From Gigaspora rosea (lineage: Eukaryota > Glomeromycota > Glomeromycetes > Diversisporales > Gigasporaceae): a DNA stretch of 64,000 nt. The notes below the pieces were generated by a model. It did not search any database and had not been told where the DNA came from. It worked only from the letters and a program-made list of their open reading frames with translations. The position numbers were made by a program, and so were the translations under genes. The DNA is taken from contig QKWP01000103.1 in assembly GCA_003550325.1 (NCBI GenBank), positions 356,677 to 420,676 on the forward strand, in the 5' to 3' direction. Positions within the stretch are counted from its first letter, which is position 1. Each line of letters begins with the position of its first letter. This document shows positions 10,078 through 22,377 of the stretch, piece after piece.

Positions 10078-12178
10078 TTTGTATTTCTCAATTTGGGGGA
10101 AATACTAAGATTTAAAACTAAGAGAAGGAAGGAGAAAAGCATACATAAACGACTCATATTTATGTATGATAAGGCCACAAATGAAAACTGGGAGGGATAT
10201 AAGAGCATGTTAGAAAGACTTCTGAGGCATACAGAGAAAGATCAGGAGAAGGTGATTGGAAAGAAGAAAAGAAAAGAGAAGTTAACGAAAGATGGGACCA
10301 GATTGAAAATGCCATACTAAAGGCGGCGAATTGGCATATTTCTTCTAAATGGGTTAAAAACATAAGGGAAGAAGTTAATAAAAAAATGTAGACAGATGCC
10401 TGGTATTCAAAGACTCAAGAAATTTAAGAAGAATCGCATCTAAAGCTATAAAAAGTATAGGAGAAATAGCAAATCAAGTAGATAGATTAGATTATTGTAC
10501 GACTGTCAAATTCAGAGTATCAACGAATGGAACAATAGTTAGGTACCTCTAACCCCAATAGTTTGGGAAAAAGAGTAGTTTGACGAGGTGAAAAACTGGA
10601 TAAAAATTCTAGAAAAGAGGGCCAATCTGGAGTAACAAAAACGTAAGAAGAAATGTATCGTAGAAAATATAGAAAAGCGATATGGTCTAATTGGGAAAAA
10701 TGATAAGCTGATGCTGAATAGCATCTTGGAGCATTCCTGGCGGAAGATCCTAATAGACAAAGTGCTAAAGCAAGAAGGGTTGAACCATAGCGTCAGAGAA
10801 TTGATATCTGAACTGTATAAGATTAAAGAGGAGGTAAAGGAGTTTTATCAGGGGCACTCAAAAAGAGAAAACATAATTTTGAGAGAGTGTTAAAGGATTG
10901 GATTGAGGAATACGAGCCAAAACACTGGATTGACCCAACTTGGTATAAGGAAGTAGAGCAGCCAATCCAAGAACCCGAATGGACAGAGTGTATAAAAGAT
11001 ACGAAAGCGAACACTACTCCAGGTTTATCAGGCATAAGCTATACCTTTATTAAAAGGGCGAGTCCCGTAGCCACAGCAGCTTTCTTAAGATTGAGCAACC
11101 TAGTATTAGACTGTGGAATAATGCCTCGAAAATGGAAGATAGGACAAATCTTCCCTATACCAAAGCTAGTCGAATGGGACTATGCTCTGGCTATTACAAG
11201 ACCCATCATGCTTTTAGAAACTTTTAGAAAAACATTAGTAAGAATTGTGCAAAGAAGACTTAGCCTAGTGCTTACTCAGCACTGAATCTTAAAAGGTCAA
11301 AATTACGCAGGCCTTCCTGGAGAGGCAACAAGCATCTCTATTCATATTTTTAATACCCTGGTAGAAGAGGCGAGAGAAAAGAAAAATGGGGTATGGGTGC
11401 TTTTTTAAGATATCAAAAAAGCCTTTGATTCAGTGTCTTCTGAAGTATACAATGAGCATTGCGCAGAATTAAGGTCCCAGAGAAAATGAGCCACTTTATT
11501 ACAGAGTTGTATACAAGAAGAGAAGTTCAGGTTATTACAAAATTTGGGGTCACAGAAGGTTTCGAGGCGGAAGATGGTATTGATCAGGGGGAGGTCATTT
11601 CTCACCTAGTGTGGAAGGTGATATACAACCCTCTCTTGTGTAAAATCCAAAGCCTAGAGGAAGGCTATAAAATAGAGATGAATTGGCCAATAGATATAAA
11701 TAAAGGCTTAGTCAGACAGGAAAAGGCGAAAATAAATTGTCTGGCATATGCAGATAACACACCCTTCATCGGGGGATCAAAAAAGGATCTAAAAACAATT
11801 ACCAGAGTAGCTAACGAATACTATGAAATAAACGATATAAAAACAAACCCCACAAAGTCAGAACTCCTGGTACTGCACAAGAAGAATAAAGAAGAAAAGG
11901 CTTCAATAAAACTTGGATCTGATGGAGAATTGGTCAAAATGGATGCAAAAGGAAAGGCAATTCAGTTTTTGGGCGTTTGGGTCACAGAAAAGAACCAAGC
12001 TAGGGATTGCAAGAAGAGGATTCAAAAAGATGTAGCCAGCTTTATAGCAATACTAAGGTACAAAAAGCTGTCAATAGGACAGATTAAGTATCTTAATAAT
12101 ATGGTGTTACTACTGAGAATTGAATACAAAGCAATGACCAATCTGTTGCCGAGAAGTGTATGTGAGGCTATACATTAA
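10078..12178 (+). pseudogene. LINE reverse transcriptase, broken into several frames
   Basis: Pieces of one RT domain in successive frames: a charged linker (10093-10320), pre-RT residues (10711-10893) with KEFYQGHSKRENI, then 10887-11285 with WIEEYEPKHWIDPTWYKE, ANTTPGLSGISYTFIK, IPIPK-like and RPIMLLETFRKTLVRI motifs. After a stop at 11285 come QNYAGLPGEATS and DIKKAFDSVSSEV (first catalytic Asp) read across a stop near 11408. The frame 11459-12178 holds GIDQGEVISHLVWKVIYNPLL, then CLAYADNTPFIGGS, where the usual catalytic YADD is YADN, and a thumb region. The combination of stops, frameshifts and the changed Asp shows that it is dead. Confidence 0.8.
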
Positions 12179-12296
12179 CCAATAATTAGACTAGCTAAAT
12201 AGAAAGCTCAACTGGTATCTACAGCACCTAATTGTCTAGTTGCAAATGCTGACTTCATAGGGATGAAAACTTTTTGGGATAGGCATACTGAACACG

Positions 12297-13290
12297 CTAT
12301 AACAGAATGGTGCGTAAGAACCAACGATAGTGGTTTATTGGGAAAACGACAATGCTGAGACTAAAGGAAACGCAACTAGAACACTGCAACCCTTCTCCGA
12401 TATGGTGCTTTGAGGAAAGCGAGTTCAATGAAGCAAATATGAAATTTAATTTAAACGCGAAAGTACTGCAGTTAGCAAAAAGTCTGGGGTTTGAAGTGAC
12501 ATCTGAAACGCACATTAAGGAATGGCAAATTGGTGAAGCTGAAGGTAGTGGCACAAAAATTATAAAAGTGTTGCAAGAAGCAAACTGGAAGAGGAGCCTA
12601 ACAAGTCTAAAGAAATTACGGCTCTGGTATTTAGAACAATTAGTCGATCCAGAAGGAAACTCCTTGTTAACGTGGCAACAAATCAAAAAGCTAAAAAAAG
12701 AGAGTACAAAAGGAAGGAAAGCTTCATGGTTTGCTGAAATCGAAAAAATCATGATAGAAAACAACACAAGAACCTTACTCAAACCAATTATAGATAGCGA
12801 ACAGGAATTTAACCAATTTTTGCTAGAGCCAGAAATTAAGAAAGTCTCACGAAAAAGGTCGAGAAAGGAGTGGGTATTATTTGATAGTGATAAGGAAAAC
12901 TTCCCAAAAGTAGGCAGAATCGTTAAAAAAACCAAAGACATAGCGGAAGTGGGTTCTATATTGGTGATTGAAAAACCCTAAAAGGAAAACTCTAAGGTAG
13001 ACTACAGAAAGTCAAAAGGAACACCCCCTGAAAATATAAAGGAGAAGAAGAGAGTTAAATTGAACAAGCTCGTAGACATCTCATAGTGGATTGAGGGTAA
13101 AGAAAACTTGAAAGTAGGGCTTAACTTGGGTCATTATAAGAGGCCACTTGAAAGACGTGTGCAAAAAGTAGACCAGAAAGAAATAAGAGAGGTAAAGAAG
13201 ATTAAAAAGGAAATCACTGCAAAGAGGTGGGAAGAATTATGTATTGAGAATACAGTGTTAACCTGTAAAATATCACAAAAACGGACATAA
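12297..13290 (+). pseudogene. LINE post-RT linker region
   Basis: Open frames 12352-12981 (LKETQLEHCNPSPIWCFEES..., rich in Lys/Glu) and 13108-13290 lie between RT and RNase H. They are charged, with an RKRSRKEWVLFDSDKENFP segment that could be a nuclear-localisation or PCNA-like patch, but I recognise no domain. Position makes it the RT-RNase H connector of the LINE polyprotein. Confidence 0.55.
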
Positions 13291-14105
13291 CGTTTGAACC
13301 AGTGATCCAAATTCGATGAAACAACCACCATTCGACTCAGCGCGATGAGACGGTTCGAATAAGCTATAGTACGTCCCTGTACGACCTCTGGTTGCCAAGA
13401 TAGGAGTTGTCAAATATTTACTCCTATACTTATTAATAGACCAACGATCTGATTGGCTAGGCGATTGCTGCGGACAAAAATCGTAGATCTGACATATCTA
13501 AAAGATGTCATATTTATAGCTTATATTCTAGATATTTTATTTATTACATATATATTATTTATTACATATATTATATTTATACTAGTTATACTATATATTT
13601 TATTAATAATAGTTATAGTATATATTACAAATGTAAAAGATATTGACCGTTACATTTGTAAAATTTCAAAAAGTATAAAAGCGGCCAATGTGGACCTCAA
13701 GTTCAACATCGAGTCTTCATACACTTTCAATAATAAAAACAACTATTAACTACACAAATCAAACAGTTATTAATATTCTCATATACTTTTAATTGTAGCC
13801 TCTTTCGTAATTGCAAATTGCCTTAAATCTTCTTTGTTAAGTTTTCTTAAAAACGCCATACTGACTTAGATATACCACAGTAACAAAGTTTGAAGTTACA
13901 CAAAGTGTTCACTGTCTAAGATCACTCTAGTTACCTAATATCTTTCAAGAAGTGGATATAGGATAACAACAGTTAAAGGAAGAGATAAGGTGGAGGAATT
14001 GGGTAGTGCAATTGGAGGGATAGGGTTTTTAGCTTCTATACAGACAGATCAGTTAGGATGCACCCAACTTTGGGTTAGTTAGAGTTAGGATATAGTGTAA
14101 TACAG
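13291..14105. other. Very AT-rich stretch within the LINE, possible insertion
   Basis: Base composition changes sharply from the A-rich LINE strand to balanced A/T with TATTACATATAT runs (13520-13650) and a local inverted repeat TACAAATGTAAAAGATATTGA / TTACATTTGTA. LINE-like sequence resumes near 13960. No terminal repeats or target duplication could be fixed, so an inserted element is only suspected. Confidence 0.35.
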
Positions 14106-14687
14106 GTGGACAAAAATAGTAAGGTTGTCCAGGGCACCTATGGGGGAATGCAAGGTTGGGCATCTTCCACTCGAGCAGTGTTAATGGGGATCATGGAAGC
14201 ACTTCTAATAGTCCTGAATGATAGTGAAGTAACGCTCAATACAGATAGTCAGGCTGCAATAAATTTAATTAAAATGGCACTAAGGATACAAAAGACAAGG
14301 GAGTGGTTAAAACTGAACAACCCCGGCATACTCAGTGCGATTAGAGAGATGGTATTAACAAAGAGGTTAAAAGTGGAGTTCAATAAGATCCAAGCTCACT
14401 CACAGAACAAACTAAATCAGCAAGCAGACACGCTAGCAAAACAAGGACACAAAGAAGGAAAATTAGTAGATATACATGCTGTTAGCACTAGAGGGTTCTT
14501 CCTAAAACCCACATGGCACATGAAGACCGTCGAAACTCCCCTCAAAGAGATGATCAAGAAACTGCTAGGCGTAATACATAAAACAAAATGGACTTTTCTA
14601 CATGGGAGAAACGATGAAGTTCATGTAGAGCGGAACTCAGAAACAGACTGGTTAGTCTTCAAAAAGGTCCTGACACAACTGAGATAA
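14106..14687 (+). pseudogene. LINE RNase H domain
   Basis: Cleaves RNA in RNA-DNA hybrids during LINE replication. Visible: GGMQGWASSTRAVLMGIMEAL (the strand and helix with the catalytic Glu position occupied by an Ala-Val-Leu-Met variant of RAE), LNTDSQAAINLI (the TDSQ Asp), VEFNKIQAHSQNKLNQQADTLAKQG (the H...N..AD..A motif). The opening YTDGS strand is missing or degraded upstream of 14106, where the sequence before VDKNSKVVQG has no in-frame start of the domain. The C-terminal part after 14500 is linker. Confidence 0.75.
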
Positions 14688-15650
14688 TCACAAGGCAGAA
14701 GTATTAGAGACAACCAAGTTTGGAGCTTTAGACTTAAAAGTTTCAATAGATTGCTGCCTATGCTCGAGAAGAGGCACTGCTTTAGACCTGATTTGTATGA
14801 GGATAATTATGCAAAAAATGCAATACAACGAAAGAAACATTTGAACATCTAACTGCATGCGACATTGACACACAGAAGTGGGCACAAGCAGAGGAATAAA
14901 TGGTTAAAAAGGCGTGGGAGAGCTTGGATGATATTGGAAAAAGAGCAGTCTCAAGAGAACAGCTTGGAAAGATACTCTGAGGGACTTGTGAGAGTGGAGA
15001 TACTGAGAAAGTTAGATGAAATAAAATGGCAAGAGGAATAATTCACAAGGAGACAAGGAAACGCCTATACGATCAAGGAATCTCCAACAACAGAATCACT
15101 AAGCTGTCAGACCAGTTTATGCAAGATTGGCTTCAGTTCTTCCAGGATGAAGTTTGGAATTCGCGCTGCAAATCCGTGCTAGAGTGGGAAAAAGAAGTAG
15201 GTGTGCGGAAAAAGAAGAAGTATGAGAAGAAAAAGAGAAAAAGTAAGGAACAGGAAGACAGAAGTAGTCAGGAGGGCAGTGAAAAGGAAAGAAGAGGATC
15301 AAGCCGTTCAAAGAAGCAAGAAGAATGGTCAAGAAGTTTTGAAATAGCTACCAAAGAAGTGTATATATGGATGGTAGAGGAGACAAATTCCCCGTGGTGC
15401 CGAAATTAAAGGTGGTCATGATAGGCTGCAAGTCCTTGCTGGTGAACTGCTTTTTAGAAACCTTAACGAAGATGGAGAAAAGTGAGGAGGTAAAACCTTG
15501 CTATAGCAGGTCACACATAGGTGTCCAATGTGACAACCGGGTGGGTCATACTTTAGATTTTAGCTTCAGTTAGAAGTAGTCATAAAATGTAATATACAAA
15601 TTATGATAAATAAAGTTATGGCATAACTGCCGAATTAAAAAAAAAAAAAT
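14688..15650 (+). pseudogene. LINE 3' coding tail, 3' UTR and poly(A)
   Basis: A degenerate Cys/His-containing segment (CSRRGTALDLI, then THLTACDIDTQKW about 14765-14885) is followed by a frame 15026-15409 with a long run of Lys/Arg/Glu (possible coiled coil). The 3' UTR ends ATAAATAAAGTTATGGCAT...CCGAATT and then a poly(A) of about 12 (15638-15650). I looked for a direct repeat of the sequence after the tail near 5.2-5.6 kb and found no convincing target duplication. Confidence 0.65.
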
Positions 15651-16682
15651 TCAAATAATTCGAAGTGTAAAGCAGGCAGAATTTGGGGTTTGCAGAGCAG
15701 AAAATTAGGACCCCTACAATCGAACCATAAATTCGACCCCTTACACAAAACTAAAAAATAAAATATATGGTATTATAAGTATTTTATTATCAAAAAAATA
15801 TATATATTATCCATTACTCAAATGCATTACTAATCTTTTATTTTAGTCTATGTTCTACTCAACATATGAACTAATAAATACCACAAATCGGATATAAATC
15901 ATAACAACAATTGTATCTATACCAAAATTATTCAGAACAAATAAATATAAAATAAGTAAAAAATACACATCAAAATTAAAAAAATAAAATAAATAAACAA
16001 TACTATTCGCAAACTAATTCAATAATTATTCATATTAAATATTATTAATTTTTTTGAAATATTAAAATAAAATTTACAAATTAAACAAAACTCCTGTGAT
16101 AGGGACACAGATGGAAAGCTAGTATTTATAATCTCTATTGCATATATTCACATGCATATTTATTTCTTTTCATATAAGCCTTATTTCATACAAGTCACAA
16201 ATCTGGTTATCCTCGTGATTAAATGTATAGAAGTATGATTCTTGTATAGCAAAAATTGTGCAAGTATTTATTTATTTGATTTATTTTATATATATATATT
16301 TTTTTTGATTAATAATAAGCAACATTAGATAATTTTTGAACATTACATATGCATAAATAAATAATAATAAAAAAAAACAATAAAAAAAATAATTGAAAAT
16401 AAAAAAAAGGCGCCATGTGTGCCAACCCTAACCTTGTAATTTATATTTTATTTTAAGAAAAAATCCTTAACTTATTTAACAAAAAACTCTAGTGTTAATT
16501 AATTTAACCAATATAATTGGACAATTTCCATATCAATATTTCTATCAGGTTCCTCTTAATAGCACCCAGAAAATGTGTACCAGGCTGGGTTCGGATAACG
16601 GTCCAGATGATGGCCTGAAAAATGACTTCAAATTTTTATTTTATTTTATTTTATCCTTTTATAATCAATTATATTATATAAC
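15651..16682. other. Gene-free AT-rich DNA
   Basis: A/T-rich sequence with poly(A/T) runs and TATATA tracts. The 66-codon frame at 16492-16692 has no recognisable motif. No feature supported. Confidence 0.5.
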
Positions 16683-17579
16683 GATAATATAAAGAATAGA
16701 GATCTTCCACAACTCTATCCATCGATCACCTGTACCAACAAATACGCTAACACTTCAGAAGTAAAGTCTCAAAGAAATAGAGAAAAACTATCGATTACAT
16801 GCAACCTGGTAGCTGTTATTTAGGGATATAGTTAACTGAGTATCTGCTAATAGCTTTAGAGTTTGTCACTCACCACAAAACTAGTACTTGTCATTTAGAG
16901 GTAAAGTTCATAGACTACCTGCTAACAAGCTTAGAGTTTATCACTCACCACAACCTGAGAAGTCTTTTGCGGCTCTTTAATAGATAGTGGACTATACGGG
17001 AAGAACTACTGCCTCTACTAAGGCTACAGGCGAACTTGTTTTGGTGTCGTTGTTTTGTGAAGAATTTTCAAAAAGTGGGTGACATGGTAAAAGTGGCCGA
17101 TTTGGCTTACCTCTCCAAAAGATCTGCAGTGGTTACTGCTTCCAAAAAGGAAAGGTACCTACCTTATTGAAGATAATCGTCATAACTGGCTTGGAAACAA
17201 GTAACGTGGAAGCGTGCGAGATCTATGGGAAAACTACTGGATAAAGATTCTAGAAGCTTTATGTCAAGCTGTCCGGGTCATATGACTGCTTTTCGTTTAA
17301 TATACTGTGACTTGGGCCAGTTAGTTGAAATAAGGTTATTGATATTAACAATTTTTATTTTAGAAGTCTGAGTCAAAGTTATAATAACTTTGTTCAGCTA
17401 ACTTTGGGCCACGGGTAAAGATTGATTGGTAGCAGAAGGCTATCATGAAGCCTGAGTTTAGCCTTTTATATAATTGTTAGATATTATTTCCTTCTGCATA
17501 TAATAATATTGAATTAATAAATAAAGGTCAAGCAAGGTCTCAGTTGTAAAACGAAAAAAAAAAGATAATATAAAGAATA
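16683..17579 (+). mobile_element. Poly(A)-tailed retro-insertion with perfect 16-bp TSD
   Basis: Sequence 16699-17563 ends in CGAAAAAAAAAAA and is bracketed by perfect copies of GATAATATAAAGAATA (16683-16698 and 17564-17579). That is the signature of LINE-machinery (target-primed) insertion. The 865-bp body is GC-richer than its surroundings, has no long ORF, and contains an internal ~86-bp direct duplication (words TAGAGTTTGTCACTCACCAC near 16857 and TAGAGTTTATCACTCACCAC near 16931). An AATAAATAAAG poly(A)-type signal sits at about 17514. It could be a SINE, a retrocopied non-coding RNA, or a 5'-truncated LINE tail; I saw no tRNA A/B boxes at its 5' end. Confidence 0.85.
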
Positions 17580-17914
17580 ATTAATGCAATTTAAAGCACA
17601 TATCTAATTTATAGAATAATACAAGTAAACTTGAATTCAACATATAATATAGTAGTTTATTTCTTTGTAACTATTTTTATTGTTTTCTGTGACATTTTTC
17701 GAAAAATTATTGCTCTCTTTTTGCAGTTGATCATTCTTTACACTCTTCATTTCAGACTGATATTAATAGAAATTTTTATGAAATAGATAAGATGCTAACT
17801 TTTCTATCAATAGAGATTCGAATTTTTCATATTTTCTTGAAATATTAAAATCTGTAATAAGTTGGCTATTATTTTCAACATTACTAATGATTAGTTGAAA
17901 AACTTTTCAATAGA
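17580..17914. other. Gene-free AT-rich DNA
   Basis: No ORF, repeat or RNA signal that I can support. Confidence 0.4.
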
Positions 17915-18232
17915 TACCGTATATGTCTGAAAATAAGCTACTACCTAAAATAAGCTACTCCCCTGATTTTTTTAAAAATTTTAAAAAATTTGTTAGTAGT
18001 TGCTAAATATAAACCTTTTTTCTACTAAGTAAACTTCAAAAACTCATTAAGTAAAGTTGTTCAGCACATCAAAATACGCCTATAGTAAAAATTTGGTGTC
18101 ATTTGGATAACTTATTATTAGTAAGTTTTCAATATTTTCAAAAAATGCTATATTTTGAAAATAAGCTACTTTACGATTTTTTGTATAATTTTTTGGTCAA
18201 AAAGGTAGCTTATTTTCAGACACATATGGTAT
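17915..18232. mobile_element. TIR element with ATACCGTATATGTCTGAAAA ends
   Basis: The left end ATACCGTATATGTCTGAAAATAAGCTAC is matched on the right by its reverse complement (GTAGCTTATTTTCAGACACATATGGTAT, 18205-18232) with two or three changes, giving arms of about 28 bp. A second AAAATAAGCTAC copy lies just inside each arm. It is 318 bp and non-coding. A 2-bp TA target is possible but not provable because the ends are themselves A/T. Confidence 0.7.
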
Positions 18233-19919
18233 TATATGCTTATTAAACATTCGTTGCTACATAATTATTAAATAACTTTAACTTATTAGTAATTAAAAAT
18301 TTAAATTAACAACTTAATTAAATATCTTTTTAGATGGTCGAACATTGTTTATTTTCACATTTGACCATTAAATTTAATTTTTGACTCATAAGTGACAAAG
18401 TATTTTGATCTTAATTTTATGGTTTTTTGCTTGTAAAGCTGAAAATATTAAGGTACATGCTTAGAACAAATTTTGCATCGCTTCTTTTTATTAAGAAAAA
18501 AAACAACCAAAAACATTATTAACTTAATATTGATTCAAATAATAAAATACTAATAACAATACATAAAAATTTTATTTTATTAACAAAATAACATTTGCAT
18601 GTAATTTTGTTTCTAATTCCGACTGTTCATGCCGTTCCGACCTTGCTTTTCGGACAATCATCTGATCCCAACCTGGTATATATTTTCCAGACATTTTACT
18701 TATTTGCATGAGTAATACAAAATCCAATTTTGTAAATAAACTAAGTGCATGAGATAAAAATTTAGGGTTTGGGCCTTAACGTTAGAGGCTATAGGGTTAG
18801 AGTGATGTTTAATATAAGTAAAATTTCATTCTATCATTTTTAATTAGTGCACCAAGATCGATTTAAACATTAGTTTTTGCATATTTTCACTTTTTTCTTC
18901 TTTTACACGTGTTCGAATTCTTCATCAGGCTGATCCGAGAATAGCAAACTTTGCACTCTCTGATTAGCTATTTCCTCTCCAGGAGTTTGTATTACTCGCG
19001 CAAATAAGTGAATGCATTTTCCAGGTGCCTCTTAATAAATATATGTTTGGCAAAAATTTTAACGTACAATACTGTACGTTGCACATTACTAGTCAGAACC
19101 CATCATTAATCAAGATCCAAACTTGATTTTGATTTCAATTATATGACATTAAGTAATGAAATTATTCGATTATTGCGATTAAAATCTGTGAAATATGAAT
19201 TAGATCATATACTTCGTTTCACTACGTTCATGGTAAATTCAACTCCAGTACTTAAAATCAGATTCTTCCAAATGTATCACATGCGGCAATGTAAAGAATT
19301 TTGTTACAATCGATTATATAGCTAAGGTTAATTGAGTACTATCATAATACAATTGCTAAAATTTGAATTGTGATACATTCTTGATTATAACTTTCTCATC
19401 GATATTTTAGTCTTAACATTTTTGATCACGAATTAGCAATTATCAAATAATCTGGATGGCAAAAATTCTGACCAAAAATTTTACGAAATCAATCTTCTAA
19501 ATCTTTAGTGAAATGTAATTTTTGCTAATAAATTCACTATTTTCTATTAATATCATGATTTTTTTATCTATTGCGGAGCAATTATTTTTGCACTTGCATT
19601 TGTTCTTGCACTTGCTGAACTTAAGACCATTATACAAAACGTTTTCAAATTCATGGAGCAATAATAAAAATCTAACTACATATTCATACATATAAAGCCT
19701 TAACATGCTAAGAAATCAGGCACTCAAAATATTACTCTGTTCCCTTTATGGCTTGTCTTCTGAACTGCCTTACATACTATTGTCTTCAAATATAGCAAGC
19801 CACATACTAACTTGAAACATTCCTTGAGCACTATGTACGTACATAAGGCTTAAATAAGTATATATAAATTATTTTTCCACTTAAAAATTTTCAAATCCAT
19901 AGTCAAGCAAAAAATTTCA
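18233..19919. other. Gene-free AT-rich DNA
   Basis: Small frames at 19143-19325 and 19497-19706 lack motifs, splice context or bias. A GTTTGGGCCTTAACGTTAGAGG patch near 18770 is the only GC-richer spot. Nothing supported. Confidence 0.45.
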
Positions 19920-20620
19920 TTTCTACTATTGAAGCAATAGGGCCTCTGACTATGTTTAGAGAAATAATATGGCGCAGGGACTTGCATTAAATGGTTTAGG
20001 GTCTGCGTACTCCCTCCCTTGAAAGCATGTTATATATTTTATTTATTTGTTTTTATAAAAATATTATCAAATAGGGCACGATCGTCAAATTATCATTGTC
20101 TGTAGTAAGGAGACGAAGATCACACAGGTCCTACAGTTTAGTCCAGAACTACAAGAAATAGTTTGAATGTATCCATCTCACTTTTTTGTTATTATACTTC
20201 TTTTCCTTCTTTTTCAATAATTATACAAAAAAAAATTTTATCTATAACTTTAGACAATAAGGCCTCTGACATTATATATATATATTTTACTCTTATAAAA
20301 ATACTGCTTTGAGGGTGGGATTGTCAAATTATTATTGTCTGTAGTGAGAAGAGGAAGATCACACAGGCTTCCTATGGTTTAGTCCAGAACTACAAGACAA
20401 GAAATAGTTTGAATATATCCACTTCACTTTTTTGTTATACTTTTTTTCCTTTTTTTTCAATGATTATACAAAAAATTTTATTTATAACTTATAAAAATAC
20501 TATGATAGTGCGATTATCAAATCATCATTGTTTGTAGTAAGGAGAAGAAGATCACACAGGCTTCCTACGGTTTAGTCCAGAACTACAAAACAAGAAATAG
20601 GTTAAATATATTCACCTCAA
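19920..20620. repeat. Three-copy tandem repeat (GATCACACAGG...GTTTAGTCCAGAACTACA)
   Basis: Long units share GATCACACAGG (20118, 20357, 20550), GTTTAGTCCAGAACTACAA and CACTTTTTTGTTAT; the first two also share CAATAAGGCCTCTGAC (19935, 20264). Spacing is 239 and 193 bases because units carry internal deletions. No coding capacity. Confidence 0.75.
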
Positions 20621-22181
20621 AATTTACATAAACTTTTATATTATTTATAAGTTAGATTGCTCTCAAGCATCAATCTATTAGATAAAGATACAGCTAACTG
20701 ACAAGTTTATTATCAGATCCCATGACACTCTCTGCTATAGCTAAGTATAAGAAGTAACGTGAAGTTGATCCTTGATTTAGCCAATCAAAATTCTTGCTGA
20801 TTAGCTAATAAAATTAAACTTTCTTGATTGGCTGATATTTATAATGGGTCACATGTATATAAACAAATATAAATATTTATTTATTTTTTTTTTGTTTTTT
20901 TTTAACAAACAATATTTTTGTAAACTTTGCTTTGATAAAACAAGCCCTTCTCTCATATTTCTCTTATATATAGTAATGTATAAGTTATACTTGCAGTATT
21001 TACTATTTTTTTTTGATTTTGCAATAGAGGTATTTTCAAACTTTTCTTAATAGCTTATAGTTGTTTTGTACTTTCTCTAATAGTCAAAGTTAACTAGATG
21101 TTTAAGTTATTTTCAATTCTTACTTCTTTTTCTTATATTATAATAACAACTCCTATTAATCAATTAATAAGTTGGAAACTTTGCTGTTTTATGATCTTGT
21201 TATTGATAAAATATTTTTAAATAGGTCTTCTGAACTCTTGGATTTGCTAAAAAATTTTCAATTATTCTTATATATATGCTTTATTTGGTAATGTTGCAAT
21301 CAAAAGTTGAAAATATAACAAACTGCATTACAAAAGCAAGGATTATTAGAGGCTTGGATAAATTATAATCAGAGCTTAGTGTTAGTATTACAATTCCAAA
21401 TATTTGTGTTTTTAATTGGTTTTATTTTCTCTTAATAGTTAATAATTTTTTCTCATTTTTATTTATTCCATAATATCTTGAAATTGCTAGCAGCCCAAAA
21501 TTTTATTACTATCAGGAAAAACTTAAAAATATTTATTTAATTCCTTCTCATTTATATTAATTTAGTCGATAAAAGTATATTATTTACAGATTTTTATACT
21601 ATCCATTCTCATTTAACATTAGTCAGTATATATAATTATTATTTATAATCAATACATTTAAAATAAGCTATTCATTCTTTATTAACCATACTTTTTTATT
21701 AATAGTGTTGATTTAGTAATGAAGTTTAATAGTAATTTATCGTATTGTCCCAAGATAATGTCACAAGCATTATTAGATTCTTATTGATAATCAGTAACTT
21801 ATTAGATTTATCAAAAATAGATTATTCATTTATTATTCAAATTTATTTAATGTAGATAAATGACTATTTATTAATCAAAGTATTTAAAATACTACTAATT
21901 ACTATATAACTTATAAGTGTTTATTTTCTCTATAAGTATAAAGATTATCTATTGATTGATATATTTGAAATAAGTTATTCACTTATTTAATTTTTTGTTC
22001 ATATTAATTAAATTAGTAGGTACAAAGACTATTAATAGATCCAAGCATTAAGCTTTTTATTCACTATTTTTAATCAATTTATGTATCAATCAAAGTGTTC
22101 AGATAAGATATTTGTTTATCATTTAATTTATTTATTCATATTAATTCTATGCCAAATTTCATTCACAGGTCCCAGACCAGT
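20621..22181. other. Gene-free DNA with degenerate tandem repeat at 21540-22150
   Basis: From about 21540 a loosely repeated ~130-bp unit appears, built from TTAATCAAAGTATTTAAAATA, TTCATATTAATT and TACAAAGACTATTAATAGAT words. Otherwise A/T-rich with no supported gene. Confidence 0.45.
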
Positions 22182-22377
22182 GGTTGGATAGGACCCCGAA
22201 ATATATACAGATAGGTCAGGTATAAGTTTGCTTATTTTTGAGATTTTTTATGCAGATCTTTTCTATTTATAGTAATTTTTTGCTTATTTTTGAAGTTTTT
22301 TATGCAGATCTTTCTTTTTTTAGTAACCCTATAATTAACCTGACCTATCTATATATATTTCGGGGTCCTGGTTAGAT
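22182..22377. mobile_element. MITE, AGGACCCCGAAATATATA TIR family, 180 bp
   Basis: Spans 22190-22369 with inverted ends AGGACCCCGAAATATATAC and AGGACCCCGAAATATATAT, both continuing AGATAGGTCAGGT (arms about 32 bp). Flanks GGTTGGAT (22182-22189) and GGTTAGAT (22370-22377) are an 8-bp target duplication with one change. Inside, TTTTGCTTATTTTTGA and TTTTTTATGCAGATCTTT occur twice. Non-coding; relative of 39285-40175. Confidence 0.8.

Larger units (their letters stand above)
5637..15650 (+). mobile_element. LINE (non-LTR retrotransposon), Tad/I-like with RNase H, decayed
   Basis: One strand carries, in order, a Lys/Glu-rich ORF1, an exonuclease-endonuclease-phosphatase (APE-type) endonuclease, a reverse transcriptase, an RNase H domain and a 3' end with ATAAATAAAG followed by poly(A) (15638-15650). 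This is the usual order of RNase-H-bearing LINEs such as Tad1/I. The element is inactive: ORF1 is split by a hAT-like insertion, there are stops and frameshifts in every domain, and the RT active-site box reads YADN. Subtracting the 2.1-kb insertion leaves about 7.9 kb from the first ATG, long for a LINE, so extra insertion DNA is likely around 13.3-13.96 kb. Confidence 0.85.

Noticed and set aside
12297-12941. 214-codon minus-strand ORF
   Set aside because: Antisense of the LINE post-RT frame, which fits the element's order and strand.
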